From the NCBI GenBank assembly GCA_024236155.1, contig JACKLA010000001.1:186001-250000 (forward strand): a stretch of DNA of 64,000 bases, written 5' to 3'. Positions 1-7,494 of the stretch are shown here, in pieces; the stretch's first letter is position 1; each line of letters opens with the position of its first letter. Source of the stretch: Sphingomonadaceae bacterium (GTDB lineage Bacteria > Pseudomonadota > Alphaproteobacteria > Sphingomonadales > Sphingomonadaceae). The translations under genes and the position numbers were made by a program. The notes beneath the pieces were generated by a model, which worked only from the letters and a program-made list of their open reading frames with translations, ran no database searches and had not been told where the DNA came from.

Positions 1-1
1 C

Positions 2-1081
2 GGAGTTCGATCTCTGAGCCACGCTGCGCCCTCGCCTGCGCGCCGCGTGGCGCATGCGGTCGATGCGCTGCGGCACGGCTGGCCGATAGCGATGGAAGGC
101 GGGCCGGTGCTTTTGCCGGTCGAGACTGCGGTTGCACAGGGCGCGACATCGGGTTCCATGCTGATTTCCGCAGCGCGCGCGGCCACTCTCAAGCTCACCA
201 ACCAGCGCGAGGCAGCCAACCCGCACGCACCCGTACTGATAACCGGTGGTGAGCCATTCGACCTGCGCATCGCGCGACCGATAACCGACCCGGCGCTCGA
301 CCTTGGCAATCCTTTCAAAGGGCCATTCAAGGCAATCGAACTCGACTGGAGAGAGCAGGCGACAGCCGCGATGGAGCTGGCGCGGATCGCCGGTATCCTG
401 CCCGCCTTCCTCGTCGATCCGGTGGACGCGGGCGAGCCGGAACCTGTCGCCGCCGCAGACCTCGAACAGTGGAGCGACACCCACAAGCTGCGCATTGCCA
501 CCCGCGCACGCCTGCCCGTTTCAGCCAGTGAAGATGCCGAGATCGTCGCCTTCCGCAGCGCCGATGACATGCGCGAACACGTTGCGCTGGTGATCGGCAA
601 GCAATCGTCCGACCATACTCCGCTGGTGCGGCTGCATTCCGAATGCCTGACCGGCGATATCTTCTCCAGCCTCAAATGCGATTGCGGGCCGCAGCTCGAC
701 GCCGCCTTGCATGCAATGGCCGATGAGGCTGCGCAAGGTGGCTGGGGTGTGCTGCTCTACCTGCGGCAGGAGGGGCGCGGGATCGGCCTGATCAACAAGC
801 TGCGCGCCTATCGCCTGCAGGACCAGGGGTTCGACACGGTCGATGCCAACCGGCGGCTGGGCCTGCCCGACGAAGCGCGGGATTTCCCGGTCGCCGCGCG
901 GATGCTGGAACTGCTTGGTGTGCGGGCAATCCGGTTGATGACGAACAACCCGGCCAAGGTGACTGCGCTCGAAACTTCGGGCGTCACAATATCCGAACGC
1001 GTGCCGCACAAGCTGCCCGACAATCCGCACAACGCCCGTTACCTCGCAACCAAGCGCGACCGCTCGGGGCATTTACTGTGA
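2..1081 (+). CDS. ribA: GTP cyclohydrolase II (5' end outside window)
   Basis: Opens GTP to give the pyrimidine precursor of riboflavin, formate and pyrophosphate; cytosolic. The zinc-binding segment is visible around 623-690 (LHSECLTGDIF followed by KCDCGPQLD, giving the three expected Cys), and the GTP-binding loop LRQEGRGIGLINKLRAY follows at about 760-810. The frame stays open to base 2 without a stop. A GTG at 47 is the only in-window start candidate but has no Shine-Dalgarno, and ARRVAHAVDALRHGWP reads through it like normal protein, so I think the true start lies upstream. The roughly 190 residues before the catalytic half resemble the long N-terminal region of alphaproteobacterial RibA. 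Its stop overlaps the next gene's GTG (GTGA), implying co-translation. The enzyme call is sure; the start is not. Confidence 0.93.
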   Translation, partial: GVRSLSHAAPSPARRVAHAVDALRHGWPIAMEGGPVLLPVETAVAQGATSGSMLISAARAATLKLTNQREAANPHAPVLITGGEPFDLRIARPITDPALDLGNPFKGPFKAIELDWREQATAAMELARIAGILPAFLVDPVDAGEPEPVAAADLEQWSDTHKLRIATRARLPVSASEDAEIVAFRSADDMREHVALVIGKQSSDHTPLVRLHSECLTGDIFSSLKCDCGPQLDAALHAMADEAAQGGWGVLLYLRQEGRGIGLINKLRAYRLQDQGFDTVDANRRLGLPDEARDFPVAARMLELLGVRAIRLMTNNPAKVTALETSGVTISERVPHKLPDNPHNARYLATKRDRSGHLL

Positions 1082-1581
1082 GCGCGGTGGCGATCCGCGC
1101 GGAACGTGTCGGCGACGAGCCAGCCATCCACCACTTGACCGCTGCCGCATTCCGCGATGTCGAGCACAGCGATGGCTCCGAACCCGCGATCGTCGACCGG
1201 TTGCGTGAATTGGGCCACCTTGCGCTTTCGCTTGTTGCCGAAGACGGGCAGGGCGCGATAATCGGGCATGCTGCTTATTCACCCGTCACGATCGACGGGA
1301 AAGACGAGGCGTGGTTCGGTCTTGGGCCGATTTCGGTCGCCCCTGAACACCAGCGCAGGGGTATCGGCTCCGCACTGATCGAACGCGGCACAGCCGAACT
1401 GCGCGAGAAGGGTGCAAGGGGCATCGTGCTGCTGGGCGATCCGGCCTATTATTCGCGCTTCGGTTTCGAACACGACCCCCGGCTTTCCTACCCCGGCCCG
1501 CCGCCGGAATATTTCCAGCGACTGGTACTGGCAGGCGAAACACCCGCCGGAACGGTGTGCTATTCACCGGCATTCGGGTGA
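1078..1581 (+). CDS. GNAT family N-acetyltransferase (YhbS-like)
   Basis: A 167-residue acyltransferase of the GNAT fold that probably moves an acetyl group from acetyl-CoA to an unknown amine. The acetyl-CoA pyrophosphate loop is seen as VAPEHQRRGIGSALIERG near residues 83-100, preceded by the beta-strand LGPISV. The C-terminal VLLGDPAYYSRFGFEHD is typical of the YhbS subgroup. Translation starts at GTG 1078 inside the ribA stop (GTGA), so the two are transcribed together. The substrate cannot be deduced; nothing suggests a role in riboflavin synthesis beyond the shared operon. Confidence 0.88.
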   Translation: MSAVAIRAERVGDEPAIHHLTAAAFRDVEHSDGSEPAIVDRLRELGHLALSLVAEDGQGAIIGHAAYSPVTIDGKDEAWFGLGPISVAPEHQRRGIGSALIERGTAELREKGARGIVLLGDPAYYSRFGFEHDPRLSYPGPPPEYFQRLVLAGETPAGTVCYSPAFG

Positions 1582-1607
1582 CTGCTGGCGGCAATGGGAG
1601 AATATCC

Positions 1608-2321
1608 ATGAAACGACTGCTGGTGCCGTTTGTTGCACTTCTTCTCGCCGCCAATGCGCCGGGCGAACGGGTGGCTGACCTGCTTGATGCCGGCAAGGAT
1701 GCCGAAGCCCTCGCGGCAGTCGAAGAGGCCGCAGAGGCGGGCGATGCGGATGCGATCGCCATGCTCGGCTCATTCTATGAAGAGGGGCGCTTCGTGGAGC
1801 AGGATGCTGGCAGGGCCGCGACGCTGTTTCGTTCGGCAGCCGAAAAGGGACACGCGAACGCCCAGTGGCGGCTGGGTGTGATGATCGACGAAGGACGAGC
1901 CGATGGCACACTGGCGGAAGCACTATCGCTGTTTCGCCAGTCTTCGGAACAGGGCAATAGCGATGCGATGACAAGCCTCGCCGTCATGTATGCCGGTGGT
2001 CGCGGGGTGACGCAGGACTTTGCCGAGGCCCGCAAATACTACGCCATGGCCGCAAAGAAGGGCAATTCCAACGGACTGAAGGGCCTGGGCGTGTTGTACT
2101 ATGGCGGCGAAGGCGTTGCTGCAGACCAGGTTGAGGCGATGGCTTACTGGCTGCTAGCGCTCACTGCCGGAAACCGGGCGTCATCGGGCTATTACCAAGC
2201 CGTATCGCAGTCGTTCGACGACCATGAACTGCACGCGGTGATCAATCGGGCTAACGAACTGGCCGAAGAATATGGTTATCCCGGTGGCTTCACGCCGTGG
2301 AATGTCAGCGACGAAGGCTAG
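1608..2321 (+). CDS. Sel1-repeat (TPR-like) exported protein
   Basis: A 237-residue protein starting at ATG 1608, behind GGGAG at 1596-1600; a longer reading from 1557 has no ribosome site. It opens with a signal peptide (MKRLLVPFVALLLAANA). Sel1-type helical repeats then run from about residue 40 to 190, visible as recurring AMLGSFYEEG, AQWRLGVMIDEG, AMTSLAVMYAGGRGV and GLKGLGVLYYGGEGV. Sel1 repeats form protein-binding solenoids, and in proteobacteria such proteins act as periplasmic or surface adaptors. No catalytic domain is present. It follows the acetyltransferase by 26 bases and probably belongs to the same transcript. Confidence 0.85.
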   Translation: MKRLLVPFVALLLAANAPGERVADLLDAGKDAEALAAVEEAAEAGDADAIAMLGSFYEEGRFVEQDAGRAATLFRSAAEKGHANAQWRLGVMIDEGRADGTLAEALSLFRQSSEQGNSDAMTSLAVMYAGGRGVTQDFAEARKYYAMAAKKGNSNGLKGLGVLYYGGEGVAADQVEAMAYWLLALTAGNRASSGYYQAVSQSFDDHELHAVINRANELAEEYGYPGGFTPWNVSDEG

Positions 2322-2328
2322 GCAGCAT

Positions 2329-3309
2329 CTAGCGGCGTTCGAACCGTTTGAGCCCCACGCCCAGATTGTTCGGACCAAGATCGATATCGGCCCCGCTCCA
2401 GTCCGCCACGAACACGGTTTCACGGTTGAGGTTTGGCGCAAGGCGGGCATCGTTGCCGGCCACCAGCAACCCATCGGACGGATGCAGTTTTTGCTCTGCC
2501 CCCACCGCGATGAATGCCGAGTAGTTTTCCTTGCTGCGGCCCTGGACGAACCAGTTGTTGGTGATCTGGCCGGTTGCCCCTGCGGGCAGGTCAATCATGT
2601 AATTGGTGTTCTGGCCAGCACTGTCATCGAAGCTGGAGGCGGCGATCTCGACGCGCGCTGCGCGCGCTTTCAGGTAATGTCCGCCCGAACCCCGTTCGAA
2701 CCGGCTGCGGGTTACGCGTAGCTGGCCGTAATCGCCGACATAGACCGAATGAGCGCACCCTCCACCGCCTTCGCAGGTGCCAAGGCCGGAAAAGGTCGAC
2801 TTGTCGATCACGATCCTTCCATTGGCATCGTTGCCGGTCAGGATGCCCTGCTGGCTGTCGCTGAACCAGCTCTGCGACACAGTGAGATTGCCCTGTTCGA
2901 GACGGATACCCGCACCGTTGAAGTCGGGCACCGCCATCCGGCGAAACACGAGGCCGGATATGCTTGCCTCACGTCCACGCAGCACGAGCGCCGCCTTGCC
3001 TTCACAGGTGACGCCATCGAAAATCGCCTTGCCCGGCTCAACCGCAAGATAGGAAATCGAACCGCCCTGCTGGACCGCACATTGGCGGTGTGTGCCGCTG
3101 GCAATCGAGATAGTGCCGCTACCATTGCCGATGGCGTTCACGGCATCCTGCAATTGGGCGTAGCTGCGACCGTTCTCGACCACGGTGAATGGTCCGGTGG
3201 ACTGCGCGAGCGCCGTGCCTGCCGGGATGGCCGCGATGGCGAGGGTGGCAACAGCCAGCGCGAGTTTGGAAGCTCGGCGGGACTCGACAGGATAGAGGCG
3301 GTTTTCCAT
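2329..3309 (-). CDS. Secreted right-handed parallel beta-helix protein
   Basis: A 326-residue protein with an N-terminal export signal (hydrophobic residues 15-35, AIAAIPAGTALAQ cleavage region). The rest is built of short beta-rungs with N/D/G turns, for example GIRLEQGNLTVSQSWFSDSQ, GRIVIDKSTFSG, GQLRVTRSRFERG and ARVEIAASSFDDS, which is the pattern of pectate-lyase-like beta-helices. No pectate lyase catalytic triad is recognisable, so a carbohydrate-binding or surface structural role is as likely as enzymatic activity. Pairs of Cys (QCAV, VTCEG, GTCEGGGGCAH) may form disulfides. It converges on the Sel1 gene with only 7 bases between stops. Confidence 0.78.
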   Translation of the reverse strand: MENRLYPVESRRASKLALAVATLAIAAIPAGTALAQSTGPFTVVENGRSYAQLQDAVNAIGNGSGTISIASGTHRQCAVQQGGSISYLAVEPGKAIFDGVTCEGKAALVLRGREASISGLVFRRMAVPDFNGAGIRLEQGNLTVSQSWFSDSQQGILTGNDANGRIVIDKSTFSGLGTCEGGGGCAHSVYVGDYGQLRVTRSRFERGSGGHYLKARAARVEIAASSFDDSAGQNTNYMIDLPAGATGQITNNWFVQGRSKENYSAFIAVGAEQKLHPSDGLLVAGNDARLAPNLNRETVFVADWSGADIDLGPNNLGVGLKRFERR

Positions 3310-3344
3310 GCCTCCCGCGATAGCGGCAAAGGGTTAATGCCGCG

Positions 3345-3632
3345 CTAAGCCTTGCGCCGCTCTCCGTCCGTCTCGCCGCTGCGCCAGCGCCACCCGCCTC
3401 GTGTCCGGCGCTTGACGACCCACACGAACAGGGCTGTCGCACAAACCATGCCGGTCACACCCAGGGCGATTTCGGCATAGGCTCCCCACTCGACCAGCAA
3501 GCCAAAGCCAGGCATGATCGCCGCATAGGCAAGCAGCAGAACCCAACCCTGCCAGGCAATCGGAAAGCCTGCCCCATAGCCAAGCCGCTTGGCGGCAAAC
3601 CAGTCACCGGGTTCGAGGAACTTGTGCAGCAT
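3345..3632 (-). CDS. Small two-helix inner-membrane protein of the SPFH operon
   Basis: A 95-residue protein with two hydrophobic spans, WVLLLAYAAIMPGFGLLVEW (about 29-48) and AEIALGVTGMVCATALFVWVV (about 52-72), and a basic C-terminal tail. It starts 2 bases after the stop of the ribbon-helix-helix gene behind a good GGGAG site, so it is the third gene of the operon that begins with the SPFH gene at 4777. The function is unknown. It may be a membrane partner of the SPFH assembly, by position only. Confidence 0.8.
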   Translation of the reverse strand: MLHKFLEPGDWFAAKRLGYGAGFPIAWQGWVLLLAYAAIMPGFGLLVEWGAYAEIALGVTGMVCATALFVWVVKRRTRGGWRWRSGETDGERRKA

Positions 3633-3634
3633 TC

Positions 3635-3835
3635 CTATTCTCCCTTTGGCGGGCGACCGCGCCGGGCAGGGCGGGATTTTTCGACCAAGATCCCGCGCGC
3701 CTTCAGGGCCTCGCGCAGCAGTATCTCGATCTCGGCATTCGCGCTGCGAAGCTCATCGGCGGCGAGCCGCTCGACCGCGGCGTGAACCGCCGGGTCGAGC
3801 CGCAGGGCAAAGGCTTTCTTCTTCGGTGAGGCCAT
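3635..3835 (-). CDS. Ribbon-helix-helix (Arc/MetJ-like) small protein
   Basis: A 66-residue protein. Residues 8-50 read as a ribbon-helix-helix DNA-binding domain: strand FALRLDPAVHAAVERLA, then a helix with RSANAEIEILLREALK, which matches the Arc-like 'SxNxEI..LL' pattern. The C-terminus is very basic and Pro-rich (RPARRGRPPKGE, AT-hook-like). It has its own GGGAG site and lies between the SPFH gene and the two-helix membrane gene. It could be the autoregulator of this operon, acting on the 30-bp palindrome upstream of the SPFH gene; this is inference. It is also similar in kind to antitoxins, but no toxin-like gene is adjacent. Confidence 0.82.
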   Translation of the reverse strand: MASPKKKAFALRLDPAVHAAVERLAADELRSANAEIEILLREALKARGILVEKSRPARRGRPPKGE

Positions 3836-3862
3836 CGGCCTGCTCCCGTCGTCAGCGTCGGA

Positions 3863-4777
3863 TCAGTAAAGCGAGCCTGCATTGACCACGGGGTGCGCTT
3901 CCCGGTCGCCGCACAGCACAACCATCAGGTTCGATACCATCGCCGCCTTGCGCTCGTCGTCGAGCTCGACGATCCCGTCTTCGGCCAGCTTGGCGAGCGC
4001 ATCCTCGACCATGCCGACCGCGCCGATGACCACCTTCTGGCGGGCAGCAATGACGGCATCGGCCTGCTGGCGGCGGAGCATGGCCCCGGCAATCTCGGGT
4101 GCGTAGGCGAGGTGGGTCAGGCCAGCCTCGTCCACCACGATCCCGGCCACACGCAGCCGCTCGTTGAGTTCGGCGCACAGTTCGGAATTGACCACATCGG
4201 CGCTGCCGCGCAGCGTCGTCTCATCCTCGCCGCCCAGGTCGTCATAGGGATGCCGCGCGCCGACAGTGCGCAGGCCCGCCTCGATCTGGATTTCGACGAA
4301 TTCCTTGTAATCGTCGACATCGAAGGCGGCCTGCGCAGTATCGGCCACACGCCACACCACATTGCAGGCAACTTCTATCGGGTTGCCGCGCAAGTCGTTG
4401 ATCTTGACCCGGTCCGAATGGACATTGTGCGCGCGGGCCGAAATCTTCTTGCGCATCATCCACGGCCATACCCAGCGCAGCCCTTCATGCCGCTCTGTCC
4501 CGCGATATTCGCCGAACAGGGTAATCACGGCTGCCTGATTGGGCTGGATCATGAAGAATCCGCTTGCGACCAGGATCAGCGCAATGATCGAGCCGAACAG
4601 CAGACCAGCAAAGACCAGCTTGGCGGCCTTCATCGCGCCTTGCGGCGGGATGCCCTGACTGACCGTCCAGACCGCCAGTGCCGTCACTGCGACGAGAACC
4701 AACAACATGATATAGCCGTTGTAACTGCTTGCTGCACGCTCACGGCTGATATTCATACCACCACTTGCTTCGGACAT
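3863..4777 (-). CDS. SPFH/Band-7 (prohibitin-stomatin type) membrane protein
   Basis: A 304-residue protein with two N-terminal hydrophobic spans (about 22-42 and 50-73). An SPFH domain follows at about residues 75-260: PNQAAVITLFGEYRGT, NVHSDRVKINDLRGNPIEV and the helical ALRTVGARHPYD, IVVDEAGLTHLAYAPEIA segments. SPFH proteins oligomerise at membranes and act as scaffolds, often restraining membrane proteases. The C-terminal MVSNLMVVLCGDREAHPVV matches the stomatin-like bacterial group. The ATG at 4777 is 13 bases from a 30-bp palindrome, which therefore overlaps the promoter or leader. It heads a three-gene minus-strand operon with the ribbon-helix-helix and two-helix genes. Confidence 0.9.
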   Translation of the reverse strand: MSEASGGMNISRERAASSYNGYIMLLVLVAVTALAVWTVSQGIPPQGAMKAAKLVFAGLLFGSIIALILVASGFFMIQPNQAAVITLFGEYRGTERHEGLRWVWPWMMRKKISARAHNVHSDRVKINDLRGNPIEVACNVVWRVADTAQAAFDVDDYKEFVEIQIEAGLRTVGARHPYDDLGGEDETTLRGSADVVNSELCAELNERLRVAGIVVDEAGLTHLAYAPEIAGAMLRRQQADAVIAARQKVVIGAVGMVEDALAKLAEDGIVELDDERKAAMVSNLMVVLCGDREAHPVVNAGSLY

Positions 4778-4789
4778 CTTTCTGCCTTT

Positions 4790-4819
4790 CGATATAATTA
4801 TGATATCATATTTATATCG
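4790..4819. promoter_or_regulatory. 30-bp near-perfect palindrome upstream of the SPFH operon
   Basis: CGATATAATTATGATATCATA continues with TTTATATCG so that each half mirrors the other; 14 of 15 base pairs match, the only exception being the ninth pair (T/T). It is far more AT-rich than its surroundings and ends 13 bases before the SPFH start codon, inside the 69-base gap after recQ. The size and symmetry suit a dimer-of-dimers operator. There is no run of T after it, so it is not a factor-independent terminator for recQ. Confidence 0.75.
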
Positions 4820-4846
4820 TTGGCGCAGAAAGTCAATCGAAACCGG

Positions 4847-6640
4847 TCAGTGCTGGCGGATCACCTGCAGGAACGCATCGCCATAGGCATCGAGCTTCTT
4901 CGCTCCGACCCCGCTGAGATTTCCCAGCTCTGCGAGCGAGGACGGCCTGAAACGGCCCATTTCGCGCAACGTCGCATCGTGGAAGATCACATAGGGCGGC
5001 ACCTGTCCCTCTTGCGCCAGCTCGCGGCGCAATTCGCGCAGGGCATCGAACAGCGGATCGCCAACCGGATTTGGCGCTGTATCGCGTCTCCGCCGCCCCC
5101 CTTCGTGCTTTGGTGGCATGACGATCATCACCTCGGCATCGCCCTTGAGGATATCGCGCGCGTCTCCTCCCAGGGCGAGCCCGCCATGTTCGGTCGCCAC
5201 CAGCGAGCCGCGAGCCTGTAGCGCGCGGGAAAGCGGCTGGAGCAGGCGCGCTTCGTCACCATTGACGATGCCGAACACACTCAGCCGATCGTGCCCGCGC
5301 TGACGCACGCGCTCGTCCTCCGCGCCAACCAGCACCTTCTGGAGGTGGCCGAAGCCGAAACTCTGACCCGTGCGATAAACCGCCGATAGCAGCTTGCGCG
5401 CGGTTTCGGTCGCATCGGTCACACCCGGCGGGGAAAGGCAATTGTCGCAATTGCCGCACTCGCGCGGCGGATCTTCGCCGAAATGGCGGAGCAGGATCGC
5501 GCGGCGGCACCCCGCCGTCTCGACCAGTCCGGCCAGCGCGTCGAGGCGCGTGCGTTCCTCACCCTGCCTGGCCTCGGGTAGCTCTCCCAGCCGCTGGCGC
5601 GCCTGCGCGAAGTCACCCGCGCCCCACAGCATCTCGGCCCGTGCCGGATCGCCATCGCGGCCCGCGCGCCCGGTTTCCTGGTAATAGGCCTCGATCGACT
5701 TCGGGATGCCCGCGTGGGCGACGAAACGCACGTCGGGCTTGTCGATCCCCATGCCGAAAGCGATGGTGGCGACGATCACCATATCCTCACTCGCAACGAA
5801 GGCCGCCTGGTTGGCAGCGCGGACTTCGGGGTCGAGCCCGGCGTGATAGGGCAGCACTTTGCGTCCGGTTGCATCCGCCAGCTTTTGCGCAAGGTCTTCC
5901 ACCTTGCGGCGGGTCGGTGCGTAGACGATGCCGGGGCCGGGATGTTCGGCCATGATCTGCGTGATCTGGCGCACCGGATTATCGCGATGGCGAATGGCGT
6001 AGCGGATGTTGGGGCGGTCGAACCCGGCCAGCACCAACCCGTCTTCGGGAATGCCCAACTGCTGGAGGATATCCGCTCGCGTGCGCTGGTCGGCGGTTGC
6101 CGTCAGGGCAAGCCGCGGGACATCCGCAAAGGCATCCATCAATGGGCGCAACTGGCGATAGTCGGGGCGGAAGTCATGGCCCCACTCGGACACGCAATGC
6201 GCCTCGTCGATGGCGAACAGGGCGATGCGCGCGCTGGTGAGGAAATCGAGGAATTGCGGCTGGCTCGCGCGTTCGGGGGCGACATAGAGCAGGTCGAGCG
6301 CGCCCGCCCGGTATGCGTCCATCGTCTCGCGCCAGTCGGCATCGGCGCTGGTCAGCGTGGCCGCGCGGATGCCATTTGCACGCGCTGCACGCAGCTGGTC
6401 GTGCATCAGCGCAATCAGCGGCGAAATGACCACACAGGTTCCATCGAGCATGACGGCAGGAAGCTGGTAGGTGAGCGATTTGCCCGCACCGGTGGGCATC
6501 ACCGCCAGCGTCGATTGCCCGCCGAGCACCCGCTCGACCACATCGGCCTGCCGCCCGCGAAAGGCATCGAAACCGAACAGGCGGCGCATGGTTTCCCGCG
6601 CGGATTCCAATGCCCTTGCCCCAGTCGCTTCACTCGCCAT
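4847..6640 (-). CDS. recQ: ATP-dependent DNA helicase RecQ
   Basis: A 597-residue 3'-5' DNA helicase acting in recombination and fork repair. Walker A (MPTGAGKSLTYQLPAVML, about 49-66), the DEAH box (FAIDEAHCVSEWGHDFRPDY, about 142) and motif VI (YYQETGRAGRDG, about 317) are all visible. The RQC zinc site follows (CRRAILLRHF then CGNCDNC, about 377-405). A C-terminal HRDC domain lies at about 525-597 (SLAELGNLSGVGAKKLDAYG). The domain order and length are normal for bacterial RecQ. It begins with ATG at 6640 and is divergent from the lipoprotein gene at 6806. Confidence 0.97.
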   Translation of the reverse strand: MASEATGARALESARETMRRLFGFDAFRGRQADVVERVLGGQSTLAVMPTGAGKSLTYQLPAVMLDGTCVVISPLIALMHDQLRAARANGIRAATLTSADADWRETMDAYRAGALDLLYVAPERASQPQFLDFLTSARIALFAIDEAHCVSEWGHDFRPDYRQLRPLMDAFADVPRLALTATADQRTRADILQQLGIPEDGLVLAGFDRPNIRYAIRHRDNPVRQITQIMAEHPGPGIVYAPTRRKVEDLAQKLADATGRKVLPYHAGLDPEVRAANQAAFVASEDMVIVATIAFGMGIDKPDVRFVAHAGIPKSIEAYYQETGRAGRDGDPARAEMLWGAGDFAQARQRLGELPEARQGEERTRLDALAGLVETAGCRRAILLRHFGEDPPRECGNCDNCLSPPGVTDATETARKLLSAVYRTGQSFGFGHLQKVLVGAEDERVRQRGHDRLSVFGIVNGDEARLLQPLSRALQARGSLVATEHGGLALGGDARDILKGDAEVMIVMPPKHEGGRRRRDTAPNPVGDPLFDALRELRRELAQEGQVPPYVIFHDATLREMGRFRPSSLAELGNLSGVGAKKLDAYGDAFLQVIRQH

Positions 6641-6805
6641 GCAGTCTCCTTGGCAGAGCCGCAGCAGGTCGCAAACCGGGGATGCCCGAAATTTGGCCTT
6701 TGCGGTGGGGAAAACGCGCGGTTAAGCTAGGCCTCGATAATCGCGCCGGATACCCATGCCGGATACCGGCGCTTTCGCCCAACCGATAAACGGGAGCCAA
6801 TCACC

Positions 6806-7126
6806 ATGAGGAAACTCGCCCTGACCGCCGCCGCTTCGTCCCTCGCCCTTGCGCTGGCCGCATGCGGCAGCTCGGACGACGCTTCGGAAGATACCGAAGT
6901 CGCCACCGTCGAGGAGCCTGCCGAAGAAGCGATGGAAGACGTCACCGAAGAACCGGTCGAAGATGTCGAGGTAGCAGAGGAAGCCGAAAGGCCGGTCAGC
7001 CGGACGGTCCAGGCCGAGGCCGAGGAAGCTGCTGACGAGGGCCAGGCTGCGGTCGACGATATCATGGCCATCGTAAACGAAGCCGAGTCCGGTTCGGACG
7101 ACGAAGACACTGTCGAACCGATGTAA
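6806..7126 (+). CDS. Small, very acidic lipoprotein
   Basis: A 106-residue protein with a lipoprotein signal: MRKLALTAAASS, hydrophobic core, lipobox LAAC with Cys 21. The mature part is almost entirely Glu/Asp/Val/Ala (runs such as EEPAEEAMEDVTEEPVEDVE), low in complexity and probably disordered. It ends with VDDIMAIVNEAESGSDDEDT. A GGGAG site stands before ATG 6806. No family function is known to me. A predicted hairpin terminator follows at 7158-7192. Confidence 0.8.
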   Translation: MRKLALTAAASSLALALAACGSSDDASEDTEVATVEEPAEEAMEDVTEEPVEDVEVAEEAERPVSRTVQAEAEEAADEGQAAVDDIMAIVNEAESGSDDEDTVEPM

Positions 7127-7157
7127 TACTCCGGACAGCTGAAGATTACGGCTTTAG

Positions 7158-7192
7158 GCGGGCGGATCGCGACAGGCGACCCGCCCGCTTTA
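7158..7192 (+). terminator. Probable factor-independent terminator
   Basis: GCGGGCGG (7158-7165) and CCGCCCGC (7181-7188) form an 8-bp G/C stem around a 15-base loop, followed by TTTACGTTT. It lies just after the acidic lipoprotein gene and would separate it from the next small lipoprotein gene. The T tract is short. Confidence 0.5.
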
Positions 7193-7211
7193 CGTTTCCG
7201 TAAAGCGCATT

Positions 7212-7430
7212 ATGGTGTGCCGCATGACCCGATACAGAGCGATTCTGGCGCTTGCGCCCGCCATATTCCTTGCCGGTTGCGGCTCATCGGACAGCCAGGC
7301 CGGGCCGGGCGGGGTAACCGCCAACGAAGCGCAGGCGCTCGACGAGGCTGCCGAGATGATCGAGGAACGCCGCCTCAAGCCGGATGAAGCCGAAAACGGG
7401 CAAGCCGCGGATTCTGGGACCGAAGAATAA
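7212..7430 (+). CDS. Small lipoprotein of unknown function
   Basis: A 72-residue protein (68 if the in-frame ATG at 7224 is used, which gives the more usual MTRYRAILALAP signal start). The lipobox is LAGC, followed by GSSDSQAGPGG. The mature part is short and charged (EAQALDEAAEMIEERRLKPDEAENG), suggesting a single helix. It resembles its acidic neighbour in layout but not in sequence. It precedes the acyl-CoA dehydrogenase by 64 bases. No function can be assigned. Confidence 0.65.
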   Translation: MVCRMTRYRAILALAPAIFLAGCGSSDSQAGPGGVTANEAQALDEAAEMIEERRLKPDEAENGQAADSGTEE

Positions 7431-7494
7431 TCGGGCCGGAAGCAAGGCATAAAAAGGCCAGTAACAGGGTCAAAAAAGCAGGGAGAGCGCGCCG

